This document shows positions 55,607-64,000 of a DNA stretch of 64,000 nucleotides, one piece after another. Below the pieces are notes generated by a model that made no database searches, was not told the origin of the DNA, and saw nothing but the letters and a program-made list of their open reading frames with translations. Positions within the stretch are counted from its first letter, which is position 1. Each line of letters opens with the position of its first letter. The position numbers and the translations under genes were made by a program. The stretch comes from Polymorphum gilvum SL003B-26A1 (GTDB lineage: Bacteria; Pseudomonadota; Alphaproteobacteria; Rhizobiales; Stappiaceae), in assembly GCF_000192745.1 (NCBI RefSeq), contig NC_015259.1, positions 1,069,001 through 1,133,000 of the forward strand. The letters run 5' to 3'.

Positions 55607-57340
55607 TCAGTGGCTGTCTGAAACGGCGATGCGCAGGTCGAGGACCGCCTGCCGCCGCTCGGTGCGGATCACCTTGATCGCACGCTCGAGCGCTGCTGGC
55701 AAATCCCTGCCGTGCTCGACGCGTTCGGTGTAGGCGCGGCTCGCCGCGGCGACCTGCAGATAGTCCGGCGCCGGTTCGAGCGAGGTCAGCGGCATGGTGT
55801 TGGCCCTTGCGGCTGCGCCCTTCGGATAGGCGTTGACCACCGAGCGGCGGACGGCGTTCCACAGGCCGTTGTTCTTGATCATGACCAGGATCGGCAGGTC
55901 GAGCGCCTCCGCGATCTGGTGGCAGGCGACCGGGTTGGCGAAGATGTAGGAGCCGTCGCCGATACAGGCGACGACCAGCCGCTCGCGATCGGCGAGTTGG
56001 GCGCCGAGGGCGGCCGGAAGCGCCCAGCCGAGCCCGCCCGAGTGGGGGTTGTTGAACATCCGGTTGGGGCCCTTCAGCGTCATCGCGCCGGGCACCACGC
56101 CGAGCTCTCCGAATACCACTGCCCGCTCGTCGAGCGCTTCGGACAGGCACAGGCTCATCCATTCCGCGCTCATCGGGCTGGCACAGCCCGAGACGGCTGC
56201 GGCTTTCGCAGATGTCCGGCGGGTTTCCGACAGGGTTCCGGCAGCGATCCGGCGCTTTTCCGCACGCTCGTCCGATGCCGGCATGGCGGCGTCGAGGGCG
56301 GCGTCGAGGGCGACGATGGCCGCGGTCGCGTCGCTGGTTATCACCAGGTCGGCCTGATAGCCGCGCACCGGCATGCGTTGGAAAAGCGGGTCGGGACCGA
56401 CATGGATGACGCGTACGTCCGGACCGGGCCTGTGCAGAGCCTCGATCCAGGGCACGCCGCTGTCGAGCACCAGCACGACGTCGGCCGCGGCCATCGGCCC
56501 CCTGGGGTCGTAGCCGAGGAACATGGGGTCGTCGGAGGCCATCACGTTCCTGATCGTAAAGGGTTCGACGACGCCGATGCCATGGCGGTTGCACAGGGCC
56601 GACAGCCGTTCGGCCAGCAGGCCTTGCGTGTCGGAGCGCTGGCAAAGGATCAACGGATGGCGTGCGCCGGCAAGCCAGGTGGCGGCGGTGGCAATGGCGT
56701 CCGGGTCCGGCCGGGGCGCCGTCGCCGGGGGATTGGCGGGCACGGAAAAATCGGCGCTGGGCGCGATATCCTCCATCAGGGGTTCGCGCGGCAGGCTGAG
56801 ATAGACCGGTCCTCTCGGCTCGCTCATCGCCAGCGCCGCCGCCCGCGCCACCAGCGGTTCGCCCTGCTCCGGATAGCGCATTTCATAGTAGAATTTGGTG
56901 ATCTCGCCGATCATTGCGGTCTGATCGTACATTTCCTGACCGTACTGGATCGGTGTAATGCGCGACCCTGGACGTCCTCTCTCCGTAATCGGCGTGCGAC
57001 CGGACAGGACGATTACGGGAACATTGTCGCTCGCTGCGTTAATCATGCCCATGACACTGTTAGCAAGCCCAACATTGACATGAACCATCACAGCTTGTGC
57101 CTTGCCGGTCACCAGGTAATAGCCATGGGCCATCGCGACGCCAGCCGTCTCATGCGGCACGGTCACCGGCTCCGGAATCTCATCCGGCCCCAGAGCCGCA
57201 AGGGCTTCTATGATCGGCGGAAAATCCGTTCCGGCATTGGCAAAGAGATAGTTCACGCCACTGCGCTTGAGACCCAGAAGGACCGCTTCCGCACCGTTCT
57301 TCGGCTGTTTTCCGGGATTTTTCACCGGTTCTCTCATCAT
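55607..57340 (-). CDS. ThDP-dependent enzyme of the acetolactate synthase/decarboxylase superfamily
   Basis: Enzyme of 577 residues with N-terminal pyrimidine domain (catalytic Glu in PHETAGVAMA), central domain, and C-terminal pyrophosphate domain with GDGSYIFANPVACHQIAEALD then MIKNNGLWN (ThDP/Mg motif). It does not show the traits of acetohydroxyacid synthase with FAD, nor those of sulfoacetaldehyde acetyltransferase. Carboligase, 2-oxoacid decarboxylase or C-C lyase are possible. The start has two adjacent ATGs (57340, 57337) behind GGAGGCGG; the second has better spacing. It is transcribed away from the TRAP operon. Confidence 0.88.
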   Translation of the reverse strand: MMREPVKNPGKQPKNGAEAVLLGLKRSGVNYLFANAGTDFPPIIEALAALGPDEIPEPVTVPHETAGVAMAHGYYLVTGKAQAVMVHVNVGLANSVMGMINAASDNVPVIVLSGRTPITERGRPGSRITPIQYGQEMYDQTAMIGEITKFYYEMRYPEQGEPLVARAAALAMSEPRGPVYLSLPREPLMEDIAPSADFSVPANPPATAPRPDPDAIATAATWLAGARHPLILCQRSDTQGLLAERLSALCNRHGIGVVEPFTIRNVMASDDPMFLGYDPRGPMAAADVVLVLDSGVPWIEALHRPGPDVRVIHVGPDPLFQRMPVRGYQADLVITSDATAAIVALDAALDAAMPASDERAEKRRIAAGTLSETRRTSAKAAAVSGCASPMSAEWMSLCLSEALDERAVVFGELGVVPGAMTLKGPNRMFNNPHSGGLGWALPAALGAQLADRERLVVACIGDGSYIFANPVACHQIAEALDLPILVMIKNNGLWNAVRRSVVNAYPKGAAARANTMPLTSLEPAPDYLQVAAASRAYTERVEHGRDLPAALERAIKVIRTERRQAVLDLRIAVSDSH

Positions 57341-57435
57341 CCGCCTCCTCCCGCTCCGGCGGCAGGCGCCGGCCGAAAAATTTTCCGCAGTAGGCCTTGT
57401 AAAACTACGTAGTTCAAGGGCATTCTAATCAGAAA

Positions 57436-57450
57436 TCTCGTTATAAGGGA
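57436..57450. promoter_or_regulatory. Candidate IclR-type operator B
   Basis: TCTCGTTATAAGGGA in the divergent region between the ThDP enzyme and the TRAP genes, matching the TCTC-N7-GRGA pattern of the site at 61182. A perfect palindrome ACTACGTAGT lies nearby at about 57405-57414. Confidence 0.4.
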
Positions 57451-57502
57451 TTTTTGATCGATTTGGCGCTGCTCGGCGCCAGGTCAACCAGGGAGGAAAG
57501 CA

Positions 57503-58453
57503 ATGCGGAAATTCATCGCCATGGCGGCGCTCGCCGCCGGACTGGGCTTCGCTGCGTCAGCCTCGGCGCAGGTCGTCGGGATTGCCACGTCGAACCCGGG
57601 ATCGCTGTTCCACAACATCGGCACGGCCGTCGCCAATGCGGCCAACCAAGCCGGCCTCAACACCACGATCCAGCCGGCGACCAGCCCGAACCAGTTCATT
57701 CCCTTCATCAATTCGGGCGGTATCGAGTTCGGTGTGGCGAATCTGCAGGAGGTCACCTACGCGCTCGAAGGCAAGGGCTGGTTCAATGGCACCGCCTTTC
57801 CGAACCTGCGTGTGGTGGCAATGCTGATGCCGCTGCAGGAAGCGATCTTCGTGCGCAAGGACAGCGACATCAAGTCCGTGGCCGATCTCAAGGGCAAGCG
57901 GATGGTCGACGGCTACACGGCGCAGAACACGATCTTGCCGCAGCTCGACGCCATCTATTCGACGGCCGGCCTCACCCGCGCGGACATGACGCCGGTCTAC
58001 GTACCGAGTGTGGTCGAGGGCGCGAACGCCTTCATCGCCGGCGAGGCGGACGGCTTCATCTTCGCGCATGGCGCGGCGAAGGTGCGCGAGGCCGATGCGG
58101 CCGTCGGCGGCTTGAGGGCGCTTGCCATCGATAATCCGACCGACGAGACGCTGGCCAAGGCGCGCGAGCACTGGCCGACCGCGTTTTTCTCCCACATGAA
58201 GGCGGGTTCCAGCCCGGGCGTGCTTGAGGATGCGGCCTATTTCGCCTTCCCTCAGGTGATCTTCACCCATGCGAACGCATCGGAGGACGCGGTCTACCGC
58301 ATGGCCAAGGCGATCCACGAGGGCAAGGAGGCTATGGTCGCCACGTTCCCGCCGTTCCGGGCCTTCGACCCGGCCGCGATGCGTGGCGATCCGGGCGTGT
58401 CGGAATTCCATCCAGGCGCCATCCGCTTCTTTGAAGAAGCCGGCCTGAAGTAA
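57503..58453 (+). CDS. TAXI-family TRAP transporter solute receptor
   Basis: Periplasmic receptor of 316 residues with signal peptide ending SASAQVVGI. Typical TAXI features: GIATSNPGSLFHNIGTAVAN near the mature N-terminus, FGVANLQEVTYAL and the VRKDSDIKSVADLKGKR loop. It delivers an organic acid to the fused membrane protein encoded 11 bases downstream. GGGAGGAAAG precedes the start. TAXI receptors often bind carboxylates such as glutamate or aromatic acids. Confidence 0.94.
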   Translation: MRKFIAMAALAAGLGFAASASAQVVGIATSNPGSLFHNIGTAVANAANQAGLNTTIQPATSPNQFIPFINSGGIEFGVANLQEVTYALEGKGWFNGTAFPNLRVVAMLMPLQEAIFVRKDSDIKSVADLKGKRMVDGYTAQNTILPQLDAIYSTAGLTRADMTPVYVPSVVEGANAFIAGEADGFIFAHGAAKVREADAAVGGLRALAIDNPTDETLAKAREHWPTAFFSHMKAGSSPGVLEDAAYFAFPQVIFTHANASEDAVYRMAKAIHEGKEAMVATFPPFRAFDPAAMRGDPGVSEFHPGAIRFFEEAGLK

Positions 58454-58464
58454 AGGGAAGCGGG

Positions 58465-60411
58465 ATGGCCGGATCGATTGGAGGCGAAGCCGGATCTGGC
58501 CTCGCCAGGCGGTACTGGAAGCCCATCGCGGACGGTCTCGCCCTGCTGCTGACGTTGACGGCGATCTGCTGGGCGCTGTCCGTGCCGCGCCACCTCGGCG
58601 TCGGCTTCTATCCGCAGCAGTTCTTTGCGGCCATCCTCGCCCTTGCGCTGCCGATCGCCTACCTGAGCCTGCCTGCGCGCCGCGATGCGGCGCGCGAGCG
58701 GGTGCCGTGGGTCGACATTGCTTTGGCCGTGCTCAGCTTCGCGGCCGTCTTCTACATCGCGATCCGCTATCCAGACCTCGTCCTCAAGATCTTCTCGCGG
58801 TCGCCGGAGATCTGGATTGCCGGACTGCTCGTCATCGTTCTCGTGCTGGAAGCGCTGCGCCGGGCGACCGGCTGGGCGCTGGTCATCATCATCGCGGTGT
58901 TCCTGCTCTACGCGCTGTTCGGAAACCTGTTGCCCGGTCGCCTGTCCGGCCGATCGCAGGACTGGCAGATGCTGGCAAGCTACATGGCCGTCGACACCAA
59001 CGGCATCCTCGGTCTGCCGCTCGCCGTCGCCGCCACGGTCGTGATCACCTTTATCCTGTTCGGCGGCCTGCTCGCGGTCACCGGCGGCACCCATTTCTTC
59101 ACCGACGCGGCGATGCTGGGGATGGGCCGGTTCCGCGGCGGCTCGATGAAGATCGCCGTTCTCGCCTCGGGCCTGTTCGGGTCGATTTCCGGCTCGGCCG
59201 TGGCCAATGTCGTCGGCACCGGCGTGGTGACGATCCCGATGATCAAGCGCGACGGCTATCCCGCCCACAAGGCCGGAGCGATCGAGGCCGTTGCTTCGAC
59301 CGGGGGGCAGCTGATGCCGCCCGTCATGGGCGCGTCGGCCTTCCTGATGGCGGAATTCCTGGCCGTACCCTATTCCGCTGTGGTCATGGCGGCGCTGGTT
59401 CCGGCGATCCTCTACTACGTCGCCCTGTTCATCCAGGCCGATCTGGAAGCGGCGCGGCTCGGTATCCGCCCGGTGCCGAAAGCGCAGCTGCCGGCCGGAG
59501 GCGCGGTGCTGACGGGCCTGCATTTCATCCTGTCCTTCGCTGTGCTGATCCTGGCGCTGTTCGTCCTGCGCTGGCAGCCGGAACGGGCGGCGCTCCTGGC
59601 CGGCGTGAGTCTCGTCGTCACCTCGCTCGCCATCGGCTACAAGGGCCGGCGCCCGCGGCTCGTCGACCTGTTCATGAGCCTGTCGCGCACCGGGCACGCG
59701 GTGGTCGAGATCATCCTGATCTCGGCGGCCTCCGGTTTCGTCATCGGGGTGCTCAACGTCACCGGCCTCAGCTTCAACCTGACCTATGCGCTCGTCCAGG
59801 TCGGCGGCGGCAGCGCCATCGTCCTGCTCGTCCTGTCGGCCCTGGTCTGCATCGTGCTCGGCATGGGGTTGCCGACGCTCGGGGTCTATGTGTTGCTCGC
59901 CGCGCTGGTCGCGCCGGCCCTCGTCCAGGTCGGCATCGAGCCGGTCGCCGCGCATCTCTACGTGCTCTACTTCGGCATGATGTCGATGATCACGCCACCG
60001 ATCGCGCTGGCCGCCTTCGCCGCGGCGAGCATCGCCAAGGCGTCGTCGATGGCGACGGGCTTCGCTGCCGTCCGGTTTGGCTGGTCGGCCTACGTGATCC
60101 CGTTCCTGTTCGTGTTCTCGCCAACCCTGCTGCTGATCGGCGAACCGGCCGACGTCGCCATCGCGGTCGCCACGGCGACCATGGGTGTCTGGCTGGTCTC
60201 CTCGGCACTCGCGGGTTATTTCTCCGACACGCTGAGCATGCCGATGCGCGGGCTGTTCGCGCTGTCCGGCCTGCTTGCGCTCATCCCCGCGAAGGCATTC
60301 GAGGGGGCGCTCTACAGCGACATCCTGGGCGTGTCCTTGGGGCTTGCCCTGATGCTTCGGGAGCTTTATCGCCGCCGCAGGATTGTCCCCGCAGCGGAAG
60401 GTGAGACATGA
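58465..60411 (+). CDS. TRAP transporter fused membrane subunit (DctQM type)
   Basis: Inner-membrane protein of 648 residues with about 16 hydrophobic segments. The N-terminal part is a small Q-like module, and the rest is the large M-like transporter (GLFGSISGSAVANVVGTG, LIKRDGY-like MIKRDGYPAHKAGAIEA, LVCIVLGMGLPTLGVYVL). It uses an ion gradient for uptake with the TAXI receptor. Its stop overlaps the IclR gene start (ATGA). Confidence 0.94.
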   Translation: MAGSIGGEAGSGLARRYWKPIADGLALLLTLTAICWALSVPRHLGVGFYPQQFFAAILALALPIAYLSLPARRDAARERVPWVDIALAVLSFAAVFYIAIRYPDLVLKIFSRSPEIWIAGLLVIVLVLEALRRATGWALVIIIAVFLLYALFGNLLPGRLSGRSQDWQMLASYMAVDTNGILGLPLAVAATVVITFILFGGLLAVTGGTHFFTDAAMLGMGRFRGGSMKIAVLASGLFGSISGSAVANVVGTGVVTIPMIKRDGYPAHKAGAIEAVASTGGQLMPPVMGASAFLMAEFLAVPYSAVVMAALVPAILYYVALFIQADLEAARLGIRPVPKAQLPAGGAVLTGLHFILSFAVLILALFVLRWQPERAALLAGVSLVVTSLAIGYKGRRPRLVDLFMSLSRTGHAVVEIILISAASGFVIGVLNVTGLSFNLTYALVQVGGGSAIVLLVLSALVCIVLGMGLPTLGVYVLLAALVAPALVQVGIEPVAAHLYVLYFGMMSMITPPIALAAFAAASIAKASSMATGFAAVRFGWSAYVIPFLFVFSPTLLLIGEPADVAIAVATATMGVWLVSSALAGYFSDTLSMPMRGLFALSGLLALIPAKAFEGALYSDILGVSLGLALMLRELYRRRRIVPAAEGET

Positions 60412-61181
60412 CGGCGCGCAACAGCCTGGAACGGGTCCTGTCCGTTCTCGAGGTCTTCTCCGAGGACCGACTGGAATGGACACCCGAGCAACTGATGGAG
60501 GAACTCGGCTACAGCCGGCCGACGCTCTACCGCTATCTCAAGACATTGAAGGATGCCGGCTTCCTGATCTCCATGCCAGGCACGGGCTTCACGCTGGGGC
60601 CGAAGGTGGTCGAGATGGACTACCTGATGCGCAAGTCCGACCCGGTGATCCTCAACGGCCAGAAGTACCTGGAGCGGTTCGTCGGCAAGTATCCGTGCGC
60701 CGCGCTGCTGGTGCGCTGGTACGGCACCCGAATCCTGTGCGTGGCCTCGGAATGCTCCACCCCCGATGCGATCAGTTCCTATTCGCGCGGCCGGCCGATG
60801 CCGTTGGCGCGCGGTGCCATTTCCCGCTCAATCATGGCGTTTCTGCCGAGGCGGCAGCTGCTGCCCCTGATCGAGCAGAACCTGGCCGATCTGCGGGCGA
60901 TCGGCCTGGGCGAGACTTCGGAAGCGGTGCAGGACAGTTTCCGGAAGGTGCGCAAGGCGGGGGTCGCGATCGCCTACGGCGAGGTCACGCCCGGCGTGGT
61001 CGGCATCGCGGCCCCGGTGTTCGACACGGGCAAGAGCCCGATCGCGAGCATCTGTCTGACGATCCCGGGCAACGACATCTCGGGCAATCGCCTGGACCAG
61101 ATGGCCGCCGAAATCCGCGCTGCGGCCGAAGCGATCAGTGATGAGCTGAGCCGCCGGCGTTGCGACAAAATTGAGAAATAA
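60408..61181 (+). CDS. IclR-family transcriptional regulator
   Basis: Regulator of 257 residues. N-terminal winged helix (ERVLSVLEVFSEDRLEWTPEQLMEELG then SRPTLYRYLKTLKDAGFL) and C-terminal GAF-like effector domain (ALLVRWYGTRILCVASE, VIPGNDI-like LTIPGNDIS). It is coupled by ATGA to the TRAP membrane gene, so the transported compound may be its effector. Shared motifs upstream of 51199, 57503 and 61253 are candidate binding sites. Confidence 0.93.
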   Translation: MTARNSLERVLSVLEVFSEDRLEWTPEQLMEELGYSRPTLYRYLKTLKDAGFLISMPGTGFTLGPKVVEMDYLMRKSDPVILNGQKYLERFVGKYPCAALLVRWYGTRILCVASECSTPDAISSYSRGRPMPLARGAISRSIMAFLPRRQLLPLIEQNLADLRAIGLGETSEAVQDSFRKVRKAGVAIAYGEVTPGVVGIAAPVFDTGKSPIASICLTIPGNDISGNRLDQMAAEIRAAAEAISDELSRRRCDKIEK

Positions 61182-61214
61182 TCTCATATTGCGAGATAAA
61201 TTGACAAATTGTCA
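61182..61214. promoter_or_regulatory. Candidate IclR-type operator C plus adjacent palindrome
   Basis: TCTCATATTGCGAGA (61182-61196) is an inverted repeat directly after the IclR stop. It is followed by the perfect palindrome TGACAAATTGTCA at 61202-61214, about 40 bases before the amidohydrolase start. The region is AT-rich, which is rare here. Confidence 0.5.
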
Positions 61215-61252
61215 GAACTGTGCCGAATAGGGCAACACCAAGGGGGACGCTC

Positions 61253-62269
61253 ATGAAGAAAATCGACATCTTCAATCACATCTGGCCAGAGCCCTTCTTC
61301 AAGGCCCTGATCGCCCATATCGGCGAGATGACCGACATCACCATGCGCAGCGGCGCCGTGCCGATGATGACCAATCTCGACCGCCGGTTCGAGGTCATGG
61401 ACATGTTCGGGCCGGACTACATGCAGGTGCTGTCGCTCGCCTCGCCGCCGCTGGAAAAGCTGGCCGATCCGGCGAAGGCGCTCGAGCTGTCGCGGATCGG
61501 GTCCGATTCCCTTGCCGAGTTGTGCCAGCGCTATCCCGAGCGGTTCCCGGCCTTCATCGGCACCGCGCCGCTGAGCAATCCCGCAGCGGTGGTCGGCGAA
61601 TGCCGGCGCGCGATCGAGGATCTGGGCGCGGCGGGCATGCAGATCTTCACCAACGTCGCCGGCAAGCCGCTGGACCTCGCCGAGTTCGAGCCGTTCTTCG
61701 AGTACATGGCCTCGGCCGGCAAGCCGGTCTGGCTGCATCCCGCGCGCGGCGAGGCCTTTGCCGACTATCAGACCGAGAAGCGCTCCGAATACGAAATCTG
61801 GTGGACCTTCGGCTGGCCCTACGAAACCTCGGCCGCCATGGCGCGCCTCGTCTTCTCGCGCATGTTCGACAAGTACCCGGGCTTGAAGGTGATCACGCAT
61901 CACGCCGGCGGCATGGTGCCCTTCTTCGAGGGACGGGTCGGACCCGGCTGGGACCAGATGGGCGCGCGCACCACAGACCGCGACCTTGCCGCCGTGCGCA
62001 AGGCGCTGAAGCGGCCGCATCTGGACTATTTCAAGGAATTCTACGCCGATACGGCTTCGTTCGGCTCGCGCAAGGCAATCGAGCACGCCATCGAGTTCTT
62101 CGGCGAGGACCGCGTCCTGTTTGCTTCCGATGCGCCGTTCGACCCGGAAGGCGGGCCGATGTACATCCGCGAGACCATGCGCTGCATCGACAGCCTCGAC
62201 CTCACCGACGCGCAGCGGCGCAAGATCTATCATGGCAACGCGACCGCCCTGCTCGGGCTTTCGCTCTGA
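61253..62269 (+). CDS. ACMSD-like amidohydrolase-fold protein
   Basis: Protein of 338 residues of the amidohydrolase-2 family, which includes aminocarboxymuconate-semialdehyde decarboxylase (ACMSD) and gamma-resorcylate decarboxylase. WLHPARG, ITHHAGGMVPFFEGR and FASDAPFDPEGG carry the later metal and catalytic residues. The first motif, D-x-H-x-H in ACMSD, reads DIFNH here, so the first His is Phe. A decarboxylase or hydrolase in a ring-cleavage pathway is plausible, but the altered site needs a different metal geometry. The start at 61253 follows AGGGGGA. It is 20 bases before the FAD monooxygenase. Confidence 0.9.
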   Translation: MKKIDIFNHIWPEPFFKALIAHIGEMTDITMRSGAVPMMTNLDRRFEVMDMFGPDYMQVLSLASPPLEKLADPAKALELSRIGSDSLAELCQRYPERFPAFIGTAPLSNPAAVVGECRRAIEDLGAAGMQIFTNVAGKPLDLAEFEPFFEYMASAGKPVWLHPARGEAFADYQTEKRSEYEIWWTFGWPYETSAAMARLVFSRMFDKYPGLKVITHHAGGMVPFFEGRVGPGWDQMGARTTDRDLAAVRKALKRPHLDYFKEFYADTASFGSRKAIEHAIEFFGEDRVLFASDAPFDPEGGPMYIRETMRCIDSLDLTDAQRRKIYHGNATALLGLSL

Positions 62270-62289
62270 CGGCCGGTGACCGCGAAGCC

Positions 62290-63415
62290 ATGGCCAGGAC
62301 GGAAAAGAACGGCGGCGGGATTGTCCACGATGTGCTGATCGTCGGCGGCGGACCCGTCGGCATGGGGCTTGCCATCGAACTCGGCCAGCGCGGCCTGCGC
62401 TGTGCCGTCGTGGAGCGTTACGAGACCATCCAGCCGATCCCCAAGGGTCAGAACCTGACCCAGCGCACTATGGAGCACTTCCACTTCTGGCGGGCGGAAC
62501 GGGAGCTGAGGGCGGCGCGTACGGTTCCTGCGGACTACGGCATCGGCGGGCTGACCAGCTACGGCACGCTGCTCGGCGGCTACCACTACGACTGGCTGCA
62601 GCGCGAGCTTGTCCGGCCGTATTATTTCACCGACAACGAACGCCTGCCGCAATACGCGACCGAAGCGGTGCTGCGCCGCCGTGCCGCCGACCTTCCGACC
62701 GTCGATCTCCTGTACGACACCGTCGCGGAGGATCTCGACCAGGATGCGGACGGCGTTACCCTCGTCGTGCGCGATCGGCTCGGGTCGGGCAGGCGGACCT
62801 TGCGCGGACGCTATCTTGTCGGCTGCGACGGCAGCCATTCGACGATCCGCGACAAGGCCGGACTGACCCAGACCAAGACCGACCACGACCGGCTGATGGT
62901 GCTTCTCGTATTCCGTTCCCCGGACCTGCACGACCTGCTCGCGCGCTATCCGGGCAAGTCATTCTACAACGTGCTGCATCCCGATCTCGACGGCTACTGG
63001 CAGTTCTTCGGTCGCGTCGATCTCGGCAACACGTGGTTCTTCCACGCTCCGGTGCCGCCGGGCACGACGCACGACAGCTTCGACTTCGCGGCCTATCTGC
63101 ACCGCGCGGTGGGGGCGGAGTTCAAGGTCGCGTTCGAGCATATCGGCTTCTGGGACCTGCGGATCGCGATCGCCGATGCCTATCGGACGGAACGGGTCTT
63201 CATCGCCGGCGACGCCGCCCACAGCCACCCGCCCTACGGCGGCTACGGCGTCAACACCGGCTTCGAGGATGCCCGCAATCTCGGCTGGAAGCTGGCGGCC
63301 GTGCTCCAGGGCTGGGGCGGGCCCGCCCTGCTGAACAGCTACGACGCCGAACGCCGGCCGGTGTTCGCGTCGACGGCGCGCGATTTCATCGAGAAGGCGA
63401 TCGACAGTGACCGCC
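62290..63415 (+). pseudogene. FAD-dependent aromatic monooxygenase, 3' end lost to an IS21 insertion
   Basis: The first 375 codons of a PheA/TfdB/MhpA-type hydroxylase. GGGPVGMGLAIELGQRG (FAD dinucleotide fold), the mid DG motif (YLVGCDGSHSTIRDKAGL) and GDAAHSHPPYGGYGVNTGFEDARNLGWKL are intact. The typical C-terminal part, about 100-200 residues, is missing. At 63416 the sequence switches to the end of an IS21-family element; the frame continues through IS DNA to a stop at 63618, which would add a foreign tail. The enzyme would hydroxylate an aromatic ring with NAD(P)H. It may be inactive; the remnant of the 3' end should lie beyond the IS, outside the window. Confidence 0.88.
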
Positions 63416-63422
63416 TGTCAAC

Positions 63423-63465
63423 GGCGGAGCAAAAGTCGTCCATTGGGCGGCGTAAAAGTAGGCCA
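63423..63465. repeat. IS21 end: two imperfect 20-bp direct repeats
   Basis: GGCGGAGCAAAAGTCGTCCA (63423-63442) and GGCGGCGTAAAAGTAGGCCA (63446-63465) agree at 16 of 20 positions with a 23-base period. Multiple terminal repeats of this kind are typical IS21 transposase-binding sites. Confidence 0.75.
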
Positions 63466-63470
63466 CCTGA

Positions 63471-63545
63471 CGCCGCACGCGGGGAACGTCGGGAGGGCGT
63501 AGCCCGACCAGAGTTTCCCGCGTGCGGCGTTGGCGACTTTTTGAG
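63471..63545 (+). terminator. Large nested hairpin with T-run inside the IS end
   Basis: CGCCGCACGCGGG (63471-63483) pairs with CCCGCGTGCGGCG (63517-63529), and within it GTCGGG (63488-63493) pairs with CCCGAC (63503-63508). TTGGCGACTTTTT follows. It could stop transcription entering the IS from the interrupted gene. Confidence 0.65.
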
Positions 63546-63550
63546 GGGCT

Positions 63551-64000
63551 TCAGCCTGCCCTTCGGGCGCGGCTTTGAGCGAGACGATAGCTGTCGCCGT
63601 TCATCTCGAGGATGTTGACGTGGTGGGTCAGCCGGTCGAGCAGTGCGCCGGTCAGCCGTTCCGATCCCAGCGTCTCGGTCCATTCGTCGAATGGCAGATT
63701 GCTGGTGATCAGGGTGGCACCGCGTTCGTAGCGTTGCGCGATCAGCTCGAACAGCAATTCCGCCCCGGTCTTTGACAATGGCACGAAGCCCAGTTCGTCG
63801 ATGATCAGGAGCTTGTAGGCTGCCATCTGCTTCTGGAAACGCAGCAGACGTCGCTCGTCGCGCGCCTCCATCATCTCGCTGACCAGGGCAGCGGCGGTCG
63901 TGAAGCCGACGGACAAGCCCTTCTGGCAGGCGGCCAGACCGAGACCGAGCGCCACATGGGTCTTGCCCGTGCCGCTGGGGCCAAGCGCGATGACGTTCTC
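63551..64000 (-). CDS. istB: IS21-family helper ATPase IstB, 5' end outside the window
   Basis: The C-terminal 149 codons or so, read leftward from the window end. The Walker A motif GPSGTGKTH is in the last 40 bases of the window, Walker B is LLIIDELGFVPLS, and ITSNLPFDEW is the sensor region typical of IstB, an AAA+ ATPase that selects the target for the IstA transposase. No frameshift is visible in the part seen. Confidence 0.93.
   Translation of the reverse strand, partial: ENVIALGPSGTGKTHVALGLGLAACQKGLSVGFTTAAALVSEMMEARDERRLLRFQKQMAAYKLLIIDELGFVPLSKTGAELLFELIAQRYERGATLITSNLPFDEWTETLGSERLTGALLDRLTHHVNILEMNGDSYRLAQSRARRAG

Larger units (their letters stand above)
63416..64000 (-). mobile_element. 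IS21-family insertion sequence, partial (runs off the window end)
   Basis: The element end begins TGTCAACGGCGGAGC at 63416, as in other IS21-family ends. The istB gene is read inward from the window end, and istA must lie outside. It interrupts the FAD monooxygenase gene. The target duplication cannot be seen because the other end is out of the window. Confidence 0.9.

Noticed and set aside
55607-57340. Sulfoacetaldehyde acetyltransferase (Xsc), suggested by the neighbouring TauE/SafE exporter
   Set aside because: The N-terminal and central motifs do not look like Xsc and no pta or taurine genes are nearby.
62290-63618. Full-length FAD monooxygenase ending at 63618
   Set aside because: From 63416 the sequence is the IS21 end; the last 67 codons are a chance reading of IS DNA.

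Overview
The window is high-GC DNA with dense, ATGA-coupled operons and short intergenic gaps. It looks like a methylotrophic alphaproteobacterium (a Hyphomicrobiales-type genome is likely). The reasons are a lanthanide-type methanol dehydrogenase cluster, glutathione-linked formaldehyde oxidation, FIST/NahK-type regulation, and many ABC and TRAP uptake systems. The taxon is an inference; there is no rRNA marker here.

Region 1 (1-3430, minus): a P2-like cation ATPase translationally coupled to the 5' end of a divergent S-adenosylmethionine synthetase, behind a perfect FNR/FixK-like box.

Region 2 (about 3.4-30.7 kb) is the core: a lanthanide-dependent (XoxF) alcohol oxidation island. It starts with a sulfonate/nitrate-type ABC importer (minus). 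Next come a NarL-type response regulator, a FIST sensor protein, a NahK/ErcS-like hybrid kinase, and a second kinase/regulator pair followed by two small secreted proteins. Then come a SoxYZ-like carrier and a periplasmic zinc hydrolase (the quinoprotein relay pair), glutathione-dependent formaldehyde dehydrogenase, a DUF305 protein, S-formylglutathione hydrolase, xoxF, xoxG, xoxJ, and a CxxxCW protein. The island ends with two beta-propellers, an MxaD-like SRPBCC protein, a DUF3280 protein, a PQQ-system ABC substrate-binding protein, a small unknown secreted protein, a tiny very acidic PepSY-like protein (candidate lanthanide binder), and a PedC-type ABC exporter. XoxF oxidises methanol in the periplasm and passes electrons to XoxG. 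Formaldehyde goes through the two glutathione enzymes. A strong terminator separates xoxF from xoxG, and an 18-bp motif is shared by three promoters of the island.

Region 3 (30.7-35.1 kb, plus) is a MacB-like tripartite efflux operon.

Region 4 (35.1-51.1 kb) is a catabolic regulon with a LacI repressor and four LacI-type operators in its two control regions. It has an M24-family protein with an altered metal site, a 2-oxoacid/acetoin dehydrogenase-type E1alpha-E1beta-E2 set without E3, an aldehyde dehydrogenase, a complete Liv-type ABC importer with a GST, a 3-hydroxyisobutyrate-dehydrogenase-like enzyme, and an alpha/beta hydrolase whose nucleophile serine is alanine.

Region 5 (51.2-63.4 kb) is a second catabolic regulon with an IclR regulator. 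It has a three-subunit molybdenum hydroxylase, a TauE/SafE exporter, a ThDP enzyme, a TAXI-TRAP importer, an ACMSD-like amidohydrolase and an FAD monooxygenase. The last gene is cut off by an IS21-family element at about 63416, whose istB runs off the window end.
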